Notes under the pieces: generated by a model
What the model was told of the DNA's origin: nothing
Databases searched by the model: none
Seen by the model: the letters and a program-made list of their open reading frames with translations, nothing else
Translations under genes and position numbers: made by a program
Part shown: positions 1 to 8,890 of the stretch, one piece after another
How positions within the stretch are numbered: the first letter of the stretch is position 1
Layout of the letters: every line of letters begins with the position of its first letter
Origin: Rhizobium laguerreae
GTDB lineage: Bacteria; Pseudomonadota; Alphaproteobacteria; Rhizobiales; Rhizobiaceae
Assembly (NCBI RefSeq): GCF_002008165.1
Contig: NZ_MRDM01000009.1
Span: 186,001 to 250,000, forward strand
Reading direction: 5' to 3'
DNA: 64,000 bases

Positions 1-157
1 GTGGATCGGGGAGTGCGCGTGTGGCGCTCGCATCGAGCGCTGGAGGCGCCGGCGGAGCCGATCCGTATTCCGCGTCGACTACGCCAAGAGCAGTCAGGTG
101 CCAGAGATAGTAGTAGTTGATCGGCGCGGGCTCAGGCATTTTTATTTGATCCGTCAT
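1..157 (-). CDS. Partial unidentified protein, N-terminal 52 residues
   Basis: An open frame starts with ATG at 157 on the minus strand and runs off the left edge without a stop. It begins MTDQIKMPEPAPINYYYLWH and continues into an Ala/Pro-rich stretch. It starts 33 bases after the stop of the PAP2-type gene on the same strand, so it is probably the third gene of the SARP-PAP2 transcript. The ribosome site is weak (AGGG). I do not recognise a family from these residues. That it is coding is inferred from position, strand and the open frame. Confidence 0.5.
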   Translation of the reverse strand, partial: MTDQIKMPEPAPINYYYLWHLTALGVVDAEYGSAPPAPPALDASATRALPDP

Positions 158-190
158 GGTTGTAACCCTGTTGAGCAGCAGCTGGAGAAT

Positions 191-1219
191 TCAGGCCCAT
201 TCGTCGTGTACGGCCTGGAACAGAGGACCGAACGCGTCGTGGAGGTAGGGAGCGAAGCGTCGGGCAAGATCTCGCCCTGCCTGTGTGTCGCTCGGATAGT
301 GCAGGCCGGCCCATTCGCGATTTTCGGCGACGTTCTGGGCGATGCGGGCAAGCTCGTCGGTGGCCGGATGTTCCGGCAGGATCGTCGCAAACGCCAAGGC
401 GATCGAAAAGCACTGGAACGAATGGTTGCTGGGATAAGATTCGTGGACCGGCGCGGCGAGCAACGGCCGCAGCATGGGCTCAAACTGGTTTGGCCGCAGC
501 CGATTGAACTGGCTCTTGTAGATCAGTCCGACATATTCGCAGGCCGTCAGGATCGCCTGGAAAAGCCCTTCCGTTTGCTCGAAACCGCCGAGATCCTCGA
601 TATGCAATGCGCGGGTAAATTCCCCCACGGAGATCGTCGACTCGATTTGGATGTCGGGCAGCCGCCGCACACGTTCGCGGTCGCGGCGTTGCATAGAGAG
701 CAGCACCGTCGTTTCGAGGCGGGTATAATCGGGGCCGGGCGGCGGAAGTATATCCAGCATTTCCCAGGTGAAGCGCCGCGCCGCGGTATAGGCGTTGCGT
801 GACGGCTGCTGGTGCAGCCTGCGTAGCTCGAAGGAGGGGATAAGCTGCGATACGCCGAGGCTACCGCCATCCATCGTCGACTTGTTCTTATTCTTATTCT
901 TATTTTTGTTCTTGTTTTTGTTCAGCGACGCCTTGTTGAGCACCGACTTGTTCGCCACGCTCTTGTTGAGGACCGAGGCTACGGCCATCGTCGCCATCAT
1001 GGGCCTGGCTAGAGGCGATGCATCTTCACCCGTGCCGGGGAAAAGCGCAGGTTCGGAGGCTGCATCAGGTGCAGCCGGCGACGCACCGGCGAGAGGATCA
1101 GCACCGGCATCGTCCCTCGGTTCGCATGGAAGGACCGTATCCGGCTCAATCCTGAATTTATAACTGTTTAGAAATAGAACTAATTTTGATTGCGATTCGT
1201 GGGCAGTGTCCGCTTCCAT
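191..1219 (-). CDS. PAP2-superfamily phosphatase / vanadium haloperoxidase-like protein
   Basis: The 342-residue product carries the three PAP2/haloperoxidase signature blocks in its C-terminal half: an Arg-Pro block near residues 239-243, a SYPSNHS block at 261-267 (family form PSGH), and R301...H307...D311 within ENREWAGLHYPSD. These residues bind phosphate or vanadate. The family includes acid phosphatases, lipid phosphatases and soluble vanadium-dependent haloperoxidases. No membrane segments are obvious, which favours a soluble enzyme. An AAGGAGG site precedes the ATG. Residues 82-113 form a low-complexity Asn-Lys repeat between a poorly conserved N-terminus and the catalytic half. The gene lies 40 bases after the SARP regulator, probably in one transcript. 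Phosphatase versus haloperoxidase activity cannot be decided here. Confidence 0.8.
   Translation of the reverse strand: MEADTAHESQSKLVLFLNSYKFRIEPDTVLPCEPRDDAGADPLAGASPAAPDAASEPALFPGTGEDASPLARPMMATMAVASVLNKSVANKSVLNKASLNKNKNKNKNKNKNKSTMDGGSLGVSQLIPSFELRRLHQQPSRNAYTAARRFTWEMLDILPPPGPDYTRLETTVLLSMQRRDRERVRRLPDIQIESTISVGEFTRALHIEDLGGFEQTEGLFQAILTACEYVGLIYKSQFNRLRPNQFEPMLRPLLAAPVHESYPSNHSFQCFSIALAFATILPEHPATDELARIAQNVAENREWAGLHYPSDTQAGRDLARRFAPYLHDAFGPLFQAVHDEWA
881..976 (-). repeat. In-frame tandem repeat encoding SVLNK units and an Asn-Lys run
   Basis: Inside the PAP2-type gene, four degenerate 15-base units encode SVLNK, SVANK, SVLNK and ASLNK. They are followed by a 6-base microsatellite encoding about six further Asn-Lys pairs. 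The DNA is a pyrimidine-rich hexamer array on the plus strand, very unlike the surrounding high-GC sequence. The unit lengths (15 and 6) are multiples of three, so slippage would change linker length without a frameshift. Confidence 0.9.
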
Positions 1220-1259
1220 TGCAGCCTCCTTGCGCGATGATGTGAAGAATTGTCCGGGT

Positions 1260-3044
1260 TCAGCGCAGCTTGGCGCCGGCCTTGAGCAGACCGTCGACTA
1301 AGATCTGGCCGCCGCCTGTGTCGAGCAGCGGATAACCGCTGCCGCGGAAGGCGTTGATGGAGAAGTCGCCCTCGACTGCTTCAAGACGCTGGAGGTAGTG
1401 CCGCGCGCCGACGAGATCGTTGGAATGGGCATGACTGGAGACAAGATAGCGCAGCAGACTGTTGAAGTTCGGCCGTGTCCGCAGGGCTTCTTCGCCTGCC
1501 GCTATGGCTGTGGCATGATCGCCTGCAAGCGCTGCGGCAATGCATTTGGTCGTATCGAAGTAATATTTATGCGGGCTGTAGACGCCGAGCTCTTGTACCC
1601 AACGCGCCATGGCCACCGCCTTGTCGGGCTGGCCGGCATAGCAGTGCAGCATCGCGTAGAGGTCCCAACTGAGTGGCAGGGCCGGGTTCAGGCGGATCGA
1701 TTTTTCGAACAGGTTGGCCGCGTAGTCGTATTCGCCGAACAGGAACGAATGGACGTGGCCGACGAGCGCGAGCGACACGGAATTCTGCGGATCGAGTTCC
1801 AGCGCCTTGCGTGCATAGGCCTGGGCTTCCTCGATCAGATGCGCGTCCAGTGCGTTGAAACGTTGACCGACCTGGAAAGTCCGAATGAATGACAGCCAGG
1901 CGAAAGTCGATGATCGCGGCTGATACTGGATCTGTTCTTCCAGCCGCCGTTCCGCGTTATCGAGGTCGTCGCGCGACAGCCGAAAGATCGCATTGACGGC
2001 GTCGATCAGGAGACCGTCTTGCGACAATCGGCTGTCGGTTGCCTGGATCTCCTGGAAATAGGCCAGCTGATCGACGGCCTGGCTGATCAGCGCAGCGGCG
2101 ATGCCGAACTCGCCACGCTCGAACTGCGTGCGGTTGATTGCCTGACTGCCCAGCCAATGAATGCGGTTGTTGATCAGGTGCTTCATCACCAGCTCGATCA
2201 GCACCATGTCACCATCAAACGTCAGGCGAAGCTGTAGGCATATGGGAAGGCTGATCTGCTGTTCGTTCTCTTCAATATGCGGCAAGGTGAAGGAGAGGTC
2301 GGTGACGCCAAAGCCCAGCCCATCGATGATGGCTTTTGCAATGAGGTTCTGGAACCGTGTCGCAGCAATTTGTCCGCCCTCTCCGGCACCCACTATGATG
2401 GGGGACAGAAGAGCCATCATCCATTGCCAGTCACCGCCAACCCGCCGCCCATATGGGGCGCTGCTGGCGATGTCCACGGGCTTGCCTGTTCTCGATGTAT
2501 CCGGGGCGCCCGTTAAAGGCAGCAGGGCGGATTGTTTGGCGATATCGCGGCTCGGCTGCTGTCGCGGCTCGAATACATCGTGGACTTGTCCTTCATCGAG
2601 GCGGCGATACCAGTTTTGCCGTTCCAGCGCCAACCAGTCCTCGAATTCGGGATCGCGGATGTCGATGCCTTCGAGCAATTCGTCGGTGACTTGATCCGGA
2701 GACCGCTCCGCCCGAACCACCAGGTCGGTATCCAGCACGAGTCGGTCCGTATCCAGCCAAACGGTATTCTTATCCGCAATCAAGAGATCACGTGCCGGCC
2801 CCAGACTCTTATGAATGTCCAAAAGCGCCTGGCGTAGACTGGCTGCCGCCTGGTCGTCGGAGCGATCGCTCCATAACTTGTCCCTAAGCCAGATTCTCGA
2901 GCGCGAGCCCCGGGCGGACAATGCAAGCATCGCCAGAAGAGCCTGTGCCTTTTTGGATTTCGGAGTAACCGACCGCCCCCCGGCGTCCACAAGGGCAAAA
3001 GGCCCGAGCAGGAACATCCGAAACGGATATTGCTCCTTGTTCAT
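1260..3044 (-). CDS. SARP/AfsR-like transcriptional regulator with C-terminal TPR repeats
   Basis: From the chosen ATG at 3044 the product has 594 residues. Its first ~100 residues resemble an OmpR-type winged helix as found in SARP activators (FRMFLLGPFALVDAGG, then the KAQALLAMLALS helix region), followed by a bacterial transcriptional activation region. The C-terminal half from about residue 390 holds TPR-like helices (ARKALELDPQNSVSLALVGH and similar). The frame stays open to 3248, but the N-terminal extension looks non-conserved, and GGTGG lies before the ATG at 3044. The PAP2-type gene follows after 40 bases, so it is the likely target or partner. The signal sensed is unknown. Confidence 0.75.
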   Translation of the reverse strand: MNKEQYPFRMFLLGPFALVDAGGRSVTPKSKKAQALLAMLALSARGSRSRIWLRDKLWSDRSDDQAAASLRQALLDIHKSLGPARDLLIADKNTVWLDTDRLVLDTDLVVRAERSPDQVTDELLEGIDIRDPEFEDWLALERQNWYRRLDEGQVHDVFEPRQQPSRDIAKQSALLPLTGAPDTSRTGKPVDIASSAPYGRRVGGDWQWMMALLSPIIVGAGEGGQIAATRFQNLIAKAIIDGLGFGVTDLSFTLPHIEENEQQISLPICLQLRLTFDGDMVLIELVMKHLINNRIHWLGSQAINRTQFERGEFGIAAALISQAVDQLAYFQEIQATDSRLSQDGLLIDAVNAIFRLSRDDLDNAERRLEEQIQYQPRSSTFAWLSFIRTFQVGQRFNALDAHLIEEAQAYARKALELDPQNSVSLALVGHVHSFLFGEYDYAANLFEKSIRLNPALPLSWDLYAMLHCYAGQPDKAVAMARWVQELGVYSPHKYYFDTTKCIAAALAGDHATAIAAGEEALRTRPNFNSLLRYLVSSHAHSNDLVGARHYLQRLEAVEGDFSINAFRGSGYPLLDTGGGQILVDGLLKAGAKLR

Positions 3045-3441
3045 GCGATCCACCGGCCCCGCCCCCGCTGCCTCCGATACGCTCGTTTGGCGGCCGGAAG
3101 ACCTAGCATCTAGGGGCCAGTCTGCCACAACTTCGGCTCCTGGCAAGCAACCGGGAAGGGAAACCGGGATGGCGAAATGTAAATCTATGCTATGACGATG
3201 ATCGAACTGAAGCATAACCGGTTGAAATCCCTCTGCGTAACTTCGCAAACCGGCCGTAGCATCCCGCCGTCAAAGCAGCGTCAAAGAAATGTTGTTTGGG
3301 CACCGTAATTTTGCGGGCATCCGCCAAAGGCTGCGGAGTACTCAAAACGACGTGTCGGAGTTACTCCAGCAGGAGCATCGACAATCGCTCCGATCATCCA
3401 GCGCCGGGATAATGGCCCGGCGCTCTTTTATTTTCCTTTAG
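3045..3441. other. Intergenic region upstream of the SARP gene
   Basis: These 397 bases separate the SARP gene start from the stop of the gabD-type gene; both are on the minus strand. The region should hold the SARP promoter, though I see no convincing -35/-10 pair. Its right end holds a plus-strand intrinsic terminator with no plus-strand gene in front of it, listed separately. No protein-coding signal was found. Confidence 0.6.
3400..3434 (+). terminator. Intrinsic terminator reading plus-strand, orphan
   Basis: A 9-bp perfect stem (AGCGCCGGG at 3400-3408 pairing with 3416-3424) with a 7-base loop is followed by CTTTTATTTT on the plus strand. No plus-strand protein gene ends here. It may end a small RNA. 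It could also act weakly on the minus strand after the gabD-type gene, but there it lacks a downstream U-run. Confidence 0.65.
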
Positions 3442-4899
3442 TCAGGCGAGCCCACCGATGTGGAAGCTCTTCATTTCGAGATATTCCTCCATGCCGCATT
3501 GCGCGCCCTCGCGGCCAAGACCGGATTGTTTGACGCCGCCGAAGGGAGCGACCTCCGTCGAGATCGCCCCTGTGTTCAGGCCAACCATCCCGAATTCGAG
3601 CGCTTCGGCGACACGCCAGGAGCGTTTCAGGCTTTCGGTGTAGAAATAGGCCGCAAGGCCGAAGGGCGTGGCGTTGGCGATGCGGATCGCCTCGTCCTCG
3701 TGGTCGAAACGGAAAAGCGGGGCAACGGGTCCGAAGGTCTCTTCGCTGGCAAGCTGCATTTCGGTCGTCGCATCGCCGAGCACCATCGGCACCGCATATT
3801 GATCGCCTTCAGGCACGGAACCCGCGGTGGCAAGGATCTTCGCTCCCTTTTCCACCGCATCGTCGACATGACGCTTGATTTTCTCGATCGCCGCCCTGTT
3901 GATCATCGGCCCAATATCCGTGCCTGCATCCGTCCCGGCCCCGACCTTCATGGCCGATACGCGCGCGGAAAGTTTGGCGGCAAAGGCCTCGTAGACGCCG
4001 GACTGGACGAGAAGCCGGTTGGCGCAGACGCAAGTCTGCCCGCCATTGCGGAATTTCGAGGCGATTGCGCCTTCCACGGCAAGATCGAGATCGGCATCGT
4101 CGAAGACGATGAAGGGCGCGTTGCCGCCGAGTTCGAGGCTGAGCCGCTTGATGCTGTCGGCCGCGCCGCGCATCAGCAGCGAGCCGACGCGGGTCGAGCC
4201 GGTGAAAGAGATCTTGCGGACGGTGTGGTTTGCCATCAGTTCGTCGCCGATGCCGGCCGGCATGCCGGTAACGATATTGATCACCCCCTTGGGGATGCCG
4301 GCGCGCTCCGCCAATACGCCGAGCGCCAGCGCCGAAAAGGGGGTGAGGTCCGATGGTTTGACGACGACGGTGCAGCCCGCGGCGAGCGCCGGCCCGACCT
4401 TGCGGGTGATCATCGCATTCGGAAAATTCCACGGCGTGATGATCGCCGACACGCCGACGGGCTCCTTCAGAACGACGATCCGCCGATCTGCCGTCGGCGA
4501 GGGAATGGTCGTTCCGCCGATGCGGCGCGCCTCCTCGGAAAACCATTTGATGAACGAGGCGCCATAGCGGATTTCACCGCGCGCTTCCGTCAGCGGCTTG
4601 CCCTGCTCACGGGTGAGGATCAGCGCCAGATCCTCGATATTGTCGAGCATCAGATCGTGCCAGGCTTCCAGCAACGCACCGCGTTCGGCATTGGTCTTTG
4701 CGCGCCATGGAGCAAAGGCCTTTTCCGCCGCCGCGATTGCCGCCCTCGTATCGGCTTCGTCCATGTCGGGCACCGTGCCCAGCACATGCTGGGTCGCCGG
4801 ATCGATCACCTCGATCGTGTGCCCGGCCGCGGCCCCCCGCCATTCTCCGTCGATCAGTCCCTGCTGACGAAGCAGGCTGCTATCCTTTAACCCGTTCAT
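3442..4899 (-). CDS. gabD: NAD(P)-dependent succinate-semialdehyde dehydrogenase-type aldehyde dehydrogenase
   Basis: The 485-residue product matches the GabD branch of the aldehyde dehydrogenase superfamily in length and motifs. It has the PWNFPNAMITRK cofactor region, the SFTGSTRVG glycine motif, the LELGGNAPFIVFDDAD block with the general-base Glu, and the GQTCVCANR block with the catalytic Cys. The family oxidises succinate semialdehyde or related semialdehydes to acids. I chose ATG 4899 because GGAG lies 6 bases before it; an in-frame ATG at 4911 has that GGAG after it. It is the last gene of a six-gene minus-strand operon, 15 bases after the isopropylmalate-type dehydrogenase. The true substrate in this operon is uncertain. 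Confidence 0.8.
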   Translation of the reverse strand: MNGLKDSSLLRQQGLIDGEWRGAAAGHTIEVIDPATQHVLGTVPDMDEADTRAAIAAAEKAFAPWRAKTNAERGALLEAWHDLMLDNIEDLALILTREQGKPLTEARGEIRYGASFIKWFSEEARRIGGTTIPSPTADRRIVVLKEPVGVSAIITPWNFPNAMITRKVGPALAAGCTVVVKPSDLTPFSALALGVLAERAGIPKGVINIVTGMPAGIGDELMANHTVRKISFTGSTRVGSLLMRGAADSIKRLSLELGGNAPFIVFDDADLDLAVEGAIASKFRNGGQTCVCANRLLVQSGVYEAFAAKLSARVSAMKVGAGTDAGTDIGPMINRAAIEKIKRHVDDAVEKGAKILATAGSVPEGDQYAVPMVLGDATTEMQLASEETFGPVAPLFRFDHEDEAIRIANATPFGLAAYFYTESLKRSWRVAEALEFGMVGLNTGAISTEVAPFGGVKQSGLGREGAQCGMEEYLEMKSFHIGGLA

Positions 4900-4914
4900 T
4901 CTGTTCTCCATTGA

Positions 4915-5958
4915 TCAGCCAAGTGCCGAAAGCACCGATGCCGTGATCGCGTCGGTCTTGTCCTTGCCGGGAATTGCGCCGATGCCGCGTGCCGTCGTCG
5001 CCTCGATTGATGCCATCACCCTTGCGGCGGCAGCCGTTTCTCCGAGATGCTCCAGCATCATTGCGCCCGACCAGATGGCGGCGATCGGATTGGCGATGCC
5101 GAGATCAGCGATATCGGGCGCCGAGCCGTGGACCGGTTCGAACATCGACGGCGCCGAGCGATCGGGATTGATATTGGCGGAGGCGGCAAAGCCAAGCCCG
5201 CCCTGGATGGCGGCGCCGAGATCGGTCAGGATATCGCCGAACAGGTTGGAGGCGACCACGACGTCGAGGCTATCAGGCGCCATGACCATGCGGGCGGCCA
5301 TGGCGTCGATATGGTAGCTGGTCACTTCGACATCGGGATATTGCGCTGAAAGCCTCTGGGTGATCTCGTCCCAGAAGACCATCGAATATTTCTGCGCATT
5401 GGACTTCGTCACCGAGGCAAGCGTGCCGCGTCGCGCCCGTGCTTGCTCAAAGCCGAAACGCAGAATGCGCTCGACCCCTTTGCGGGTGAAAATCGAAGTC
5501 TCGACCGCCACCTCATTATCGGTGCCCTGGTGGACGCGGCCGCCGGCGCCAGAATATTCGCCCTCGGTATTTTCACGAATGCAGAGGATGTCGAAGCCAT
5601 CGGACCGCAACGGCCCCTGCACACCCGGCAGCAGCCGGTGCGGACGGATATTGGCGTATTGCACGAAGGCCTTGCGGATCGGCAGCAGCAGCCCATGCAG
5701 CGACACGGAATCCGGCACTTTGCGAGGCCAGCCGACGGCGCCGAGCAGGATGGCATCGAAGGATCTGAGCGTTTCGATGCCATCGGCGGGCATCATGCTG
5801 CCGTTCTCCACATAGTAGTCGCAGGACCAGGGATAGCTGGTTGCGTCAAGAGAAAATCCGTTCAGGCGAGCTGCCTTTTCGAGCACGGCCCAGGCTGCTG
5901 CCGTCACGTCACGGCCGATGCCGTCTCCGGGCAGAAGGGCGATCTTGTAGGTTTTCAT
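4915..5958 (-). CDS. Tartrate / D-malate dehydrogenase-type oxidative decarboxylase
   Basis: The 347-residue product belongs to the isocitrate/isopropylmalate dehydrogenase family. It shows the N-terminal LLPGDGIGRDV motif, the RENTEGEYSG substrate loop, the YHIDAMAARMV segment and the NLFGDILTDLGAAIQGGLG signature with its metal-binding Asp residues. The sequence is closer to tartrate dehydrogenase/D-malate dehydrogenase (TtuC, DmlA) than to LeuB. Such enzymes oxidise and decarboxylate 2-hydroxyacids with NAD and Mn or Mg. It lies 9 bases after the aldehyde dehydrogenase gene in the same operon. Substrate within the tartrate/malate group cannot be told from sequence. Confidence 0.8.
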   Translation of the reverse strand: MKTYKIALLPGDGIGRDVTAAAWAVLEKAARLNGFSLDATSYPWSCDYYVENGSMMPADGIETLRSFDAILLGAVGWPRKVPDSVSLHGLLLPIRKAFVQYANIRPHRLLPGVQGPLRSDGFDILCIRENTEGEYSGAGGRVHQGTDNEVAVETSIFTRKGVERILRFGFEQARARRGTLASVTKSNAQKYSMVFWDEITQRLSAQYPDVEVTSYHIDAMAARMVMAPDSLDVVVASNLFGDILTDLGAAIQGGLGFAASANINPDRSAPSMFEPVHGSAPDIADLGIANPIAAIWSGAMMLEHLGETAAAARVMASIEATTARGIGAIPGKDKTDAITASVLSALG

Positions 5959-5967
5959 CGCAGATCC

Positions 5968-7431
5968 TCACAGGCTGATGAGCACACTCTTGCTCTTGCG
6001 GTTGGCGAGATAGGCGTCGCGGCCGAGATCCTTGCCGATGCCGGACTGCTTGTAGCCGCCGGTCGGCAGGATATGGTCGCGCGAGCGGCCGTAGCGGTTG
6101 ACCCAGACGGTGCCGGCCTGCAGGCGGCGCGTCACGCGGATGGCACGCGAGAGATCGCGGGTGAAGAGGCCGGCGGCTAGCCCATAGGCCGGATGGTCGG
6201 CGAGCCCCAACGCTTCCTCCTCGTCCTCGAAAGTCTGAATGGTCAGCACCGGTCCAAAAATTTCCTCAAGAACCGCCGGCGATGTTGCCGTCACGCCCGA
6301 AATCAGGGTCGGTGCGTAGAAATAACCTTCGCGGTCGAGGCGGCGGCCACCGGTGAGGCACTCGGCGCCACCGTCGATCGCGGCACGGATGATGCCGTCC
6401 ATGCGGGCGATCTGTCGTTCGGAGATGACGGGCGAATAATCGGTCGCTTCATCCCAGGTGGGGCCGGGGCGGATGGCGGCCAGCTTCTCGATGAGTGCGG
6501 CTGCGAGCGCGTCCGCCACCTTCGCTTCGACGATCAGGCGGGATCCGCAAACGCAGGCCTGACCGGCGTTGGAGAGAATGCTGCCGGCGATTGCGCCGGC
6601 TGCAAGCTCGAGATCGGCATCGGCGAAAACCAGTTGCGGGCTCTTGCCGCCGAGTTCCAGCGTCATCGGCTTCACGCCGGTGCGGGCGATGTTGGTCATT
6701 ATTGCCGCGCCGGCCGCAGTCGAACCGGTGAAGCTGACCTTGGAGATGCCCGGATGTCCGGTGATCGCATTTCCGGTGGTCGGGCCGTCGCCGAGCACGA
6801 TGTTGACGAGACCTGCCGGCAGGCCGGCCCGCACCGAAAGTTCGGCGAGATAGAGCGTCGAAAACGGCGTCATTTCCGATGGCTTCAGCACCACCGCATT
6901 GCCTGCCGCCAGCGCCGGGCCGAGCTTCCAGCCGGCCATGGACAAGGGAAAATTCCAGGGTGTGATGGCGCCGACGACGCCATAGGGTTCCGTCATGATC
7001 ATACCGAAGTTTGCATCGTCGGTCGGGACGAGGTCGCCGCCCTCCTTGTCGGCGAATTCGGCAAAGAAGCGGATCTGTTCGGCGGTGACGGCGATGTCGC
7101 CGGCGACGAGATGACCGACGGGCCGTGTCGAGGAAAGCGCCTCGAGCTTGGCGAGGGTCTCCGCCTCGGCTTCGATCAGGTCCGCCCAGCGCTGCAGCGC
7201 CACGGTGCGCTCGCGCGGCCGCATGCTGCCCCAATTGCTCGTCTTCAATGCGGTCCTGGCGGCTTCGACGGCCTGGTCGACAAGCGCCTCGTCGGCCAGC
7301 GGGCAGCCGGCATAGGCCTTGCCGTCGGATGGGCGATGCATGTCGATGACGGCCTCGGCCGGAACCAGCCGGCCGCCGATGAAATGTCCGACGGGCAGGG
7401 AAATCGTGTTCGGATCGAAGCTGAGTGTCAT
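5968..7431 (-). CDS. Aldehyde dehydrogenase family protein
   Basis: The 487-residue product is a full-length aldehyde dehydrogenase. Visible motifs are GAITPWNFPLSMAGWKLGPA, the SFTGSTAAG loop, LELGGKSPQLVFADADLE with the general-base Glu, and GQACVCGSR with the catalytic Cys. The C-terminal EEIFGPVL and YKQSGIGKDLGRD blocks are also present. It resembles betaine-aldehyde or gamma-aminobutyraldehyde-type enzymes only in a general way. It is the second aldehyde dehydrogenase of the operon and lies upstream of the tartrate-type dehydrogenase by 9 bases. A 129-base gap separates it from the cupin gene, large enough for an internal promoter, though none is obvious. Confidence 0.85.
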   Translation of the reverse strand: MTLSFDPNTISLPVGHFIGGRLVPAEAVIDMHRPSDGKAYAGCPLADEALVDQAVEAARTALKTSNWGSMRPRERTVALQRWADLIEAEAETLAKLEALSSTRPVGHLVAGDIAVTAEQIRFFAEFADKEGGDLVPTDDANFGMIMTEPYGVVGAITPWNFPLSMAGWKLGPALAAGNAVVLKPSEMTPFSTLYLAELSVRAGLPAGLVNIVLGDGPTTGNAITGHPGISKVSFTGSTAAGAAIMTNIARTGVKPMTLELGGKSPQLVFADADLELAAGAIAGSILSNAGQACVCGSRLIVEAKVADALAAALIEKLAAIRPGPTWDEATDYSPVISERQIARMDGIIRAAIDGGAECLTGGRRLDREGYFYAPTLISGVTATSPAVLEEIFGPVLTIQTFEDEEEALGLADHPAYGLAAGLFTRDLSRAIRVTRRLQAGTVWVNRYGRSRDHILPTGGYKQSGIGKDLGRDAYLANRKSKSVLISL

Positions 7432-7560
7432 CGCATGTCCTCGGGATGGGCTGAGACAAGCCTAACTGGAGAACGCGAGCAGCATGCGTCGACCGGTGAT
7501 GCCGCAGCGGCGATAAATTGCGTTTTCGCCGCCGCCGCAGTCAAATCTACGGCGTCGGCT

Positions 7561-7914
7561 TCACGACACGGTGACGTAGATCTTGCGCACCGTCTCGATC
7601 GTCTTCCAGACGCCAACGAAGCCCGGCTTCATGACGAAGCTGTCGCCGGCCTTGTAGACCACCGGTTCGCCACCTTCCGGCGTGAGTTCGATCAGGCCGG
7701 AAAGGATATGGCAGAACTCGAACGTCTCGCCCTTGATCGAGCGCGTCTCGCCGGGTGTCGCTTCCCACACGCCGCTATGAACCGTCTCGCCGCGGGCGAC
7801 ATCCTGCGCCCAGGTCTTGAAGGCAGGATTGCCCGAGATCAGTCGTTCGGGGAGGGGGCCGGATTCGCGCGGGGCGAAGGATGGGTTGGTGTCGATCGTC
7901 TTGAGGAGGGACAT
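7561..7914 (-). CDS. Cupin-domain protein (DUF861 / Cupin_3 type)
   Basis: This 117-residue single-domain protein has the pattern of small cupins of the ureidoglycine aminohydrolase-like Cupin_3 group. It has a GVWEATPGETRS strand, an EFCHILSGLIELTPEGG core and a SFVMKPGFVGVWKTIE C-terminal strand. Members with known function handle ureides or bind small metabolites; most are uncharacterised. It is 26 bases downstream of the 2-hydroxyacid dehydrogenase gene on the same strand, so it is probably cotranscribed. The His/Glu metal set is incomplete compared with classic cupins, so a binding rather than catalytic role is possible. Confidence 0.75.
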   Translation of the reverse strand: MSLLKTIDTNPSFAPRESGPLPERLISGNPAFKTWAQDVARGETVHSGVWEATPGETRSIKGETFEFCHILSGLIELTPEGGEPVVYKAGDSFVMKPGFVGVWKTIETVRKIYVTVS

Positions 7915-7940
7915 GATTTTTGCTTTCCTGGATTGAGAAC

Positions 7941-8864
7941 TCAGTAGCCGCGGTTGCGATCGACCAGGCCGATCGGATCGACGCCCGCCTGGTGCCGTTT
8001 GATGTTGCCGATCACCGCCGCCGCGGCGGTTTCAGGCTGGGTGACGCTCGCAATGTGCGGCGTCAGCAGGATCTTCGGATGGTTCCAGAAGGCGTGGTCC
8101 GCAGGCAGCGGTTCCGGATCGGTGACGTCGACAACGGCGCCGGAGAGATGCCCGGCGTCGAGCGCGTCGACGAGCGCCTGATGATCGAGATGAGGGCCGC
8201 GGCCGACATGGACGAGTGCTGCGCCGGCCGGCAGTCCGGCGAAAAGCTTGGCATTCAGGAAGCCCCGCGTCTCGTCCGTCAGCGGCAGCAGGCAGACCAG
8301 AATGTCGGTGGTTGCAAGCAGAATGTCGAGGCCGTCCCGGCCGCTCAGGCATCGGATGCCGTCGATCTCCCGCGGGCTGCGGCTCCATCCCGAAAGCGGA
8401 AAGCCGAAGGGTTGCAACCGTTCGAGCACGGCGCTCCCCAGCATGCCGAGGCCGAGCACGCCGATGCGGCGTTCCGAGGCCTGCCTAGAAGCGATTGTCT
8501 GCCAGGTCCGGCGCCGCTGCTGGTCGAGATAGGCCGGCAGGTCGCGATGCAGCGCAAGGACGGCCAGCGTCACATATTCCTGCATCATCCTGACGATGCC
8601 GTCCTCGACCATGCGCACCACCTTCACCGACGCCGGCACCGCATCGATATGGAACTGGTCGATGCCGGCGCCGATCGAAAACAGGATTTCGAGATTGCGA
8701 TAGCGCGCGAGATCCTCCGGTACGGTCCAGGTGATCAGGTAGCGCACAGCGTCCGGTTCGACCGACTGGGGATCCATGGAAAAAAGAATGTCGGGCAGTT
8801 CGCGCGCGAAGGCTTTGGCGAATATGGCGCCGCGCTTCGCATCCGAATTGAAGAGAAAGGTCAT
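7941..8864 (-). CDS. ghrA: 2-hydroxyacid dehydrogenase, glyoxylate/hydroxypyruvate reductase A type
   Basis: From ATG 8864 the product has 307 residues, normal for GhrA. It shows a Rossmann motif ([18 protein letters not shown]), the [19 protein letters not shown] segment with the substrate-binding Arg region, the [17 protein letters not shown] segment with the Asp/Glu pair, and the [16 protein letters not shown] catalytic His block. GhrA reduces glyoxylate and hydroxypyruvate with NADPH. The start is fixed by AAGGAG about 8 bases before the ATG; an upstream extension of the frame would overlap the neighbouring deacylase gene. It sits 26 bases after that gene. The symbol is by family, and the operon may use it on another 2-ketoacid. 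Confidence 0.8.
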   Translation of the reverse strand: MTFLFNSDAKRGAIFAKAFARELPDILFSMDPQSVEPDAVRYLITWTVPEDLARYRNLEILFSIGAGIDQFHIDAVPASVKVVRMVEDGIVRMMQEYVTLAVLALHRDLPAYLDQQRRRTWQTIASRQASERRIGVLGLGMLGSAVLERLQPFGFPLSGWSRSPREIDGIRCLSGRDGLDILLATTDILVCLLPLTDETRGFLNAKLFAGLPAGAALVHVGRGPHLDHQALVDALDAGHLSGAVVDVTDPEPLPADHAFWNHPKILLTPHIASVTQPETAAAAVIGNIKRHQAGVDPIGLVDRNRGY

Positions 8865-8890
8865 GGCGTCGGCTCCTTGATCCGATGTCA

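Noticed and set aside
3460..4890. 476-codon open frame antisense to the gabD-type gene
   Set aside because: Same explanation: a shadow of a strongly coding minus-strand gene, with Arg/Gly/His-rich composition and no domain.
6193..7947. 584-codon plus-strand frame over the aldehyde dehydrogenase and cupin genes
   Set aside because: It crosses two well-supported minus-strand genes and the gap between them, and it reads as a low-complexity shadow.
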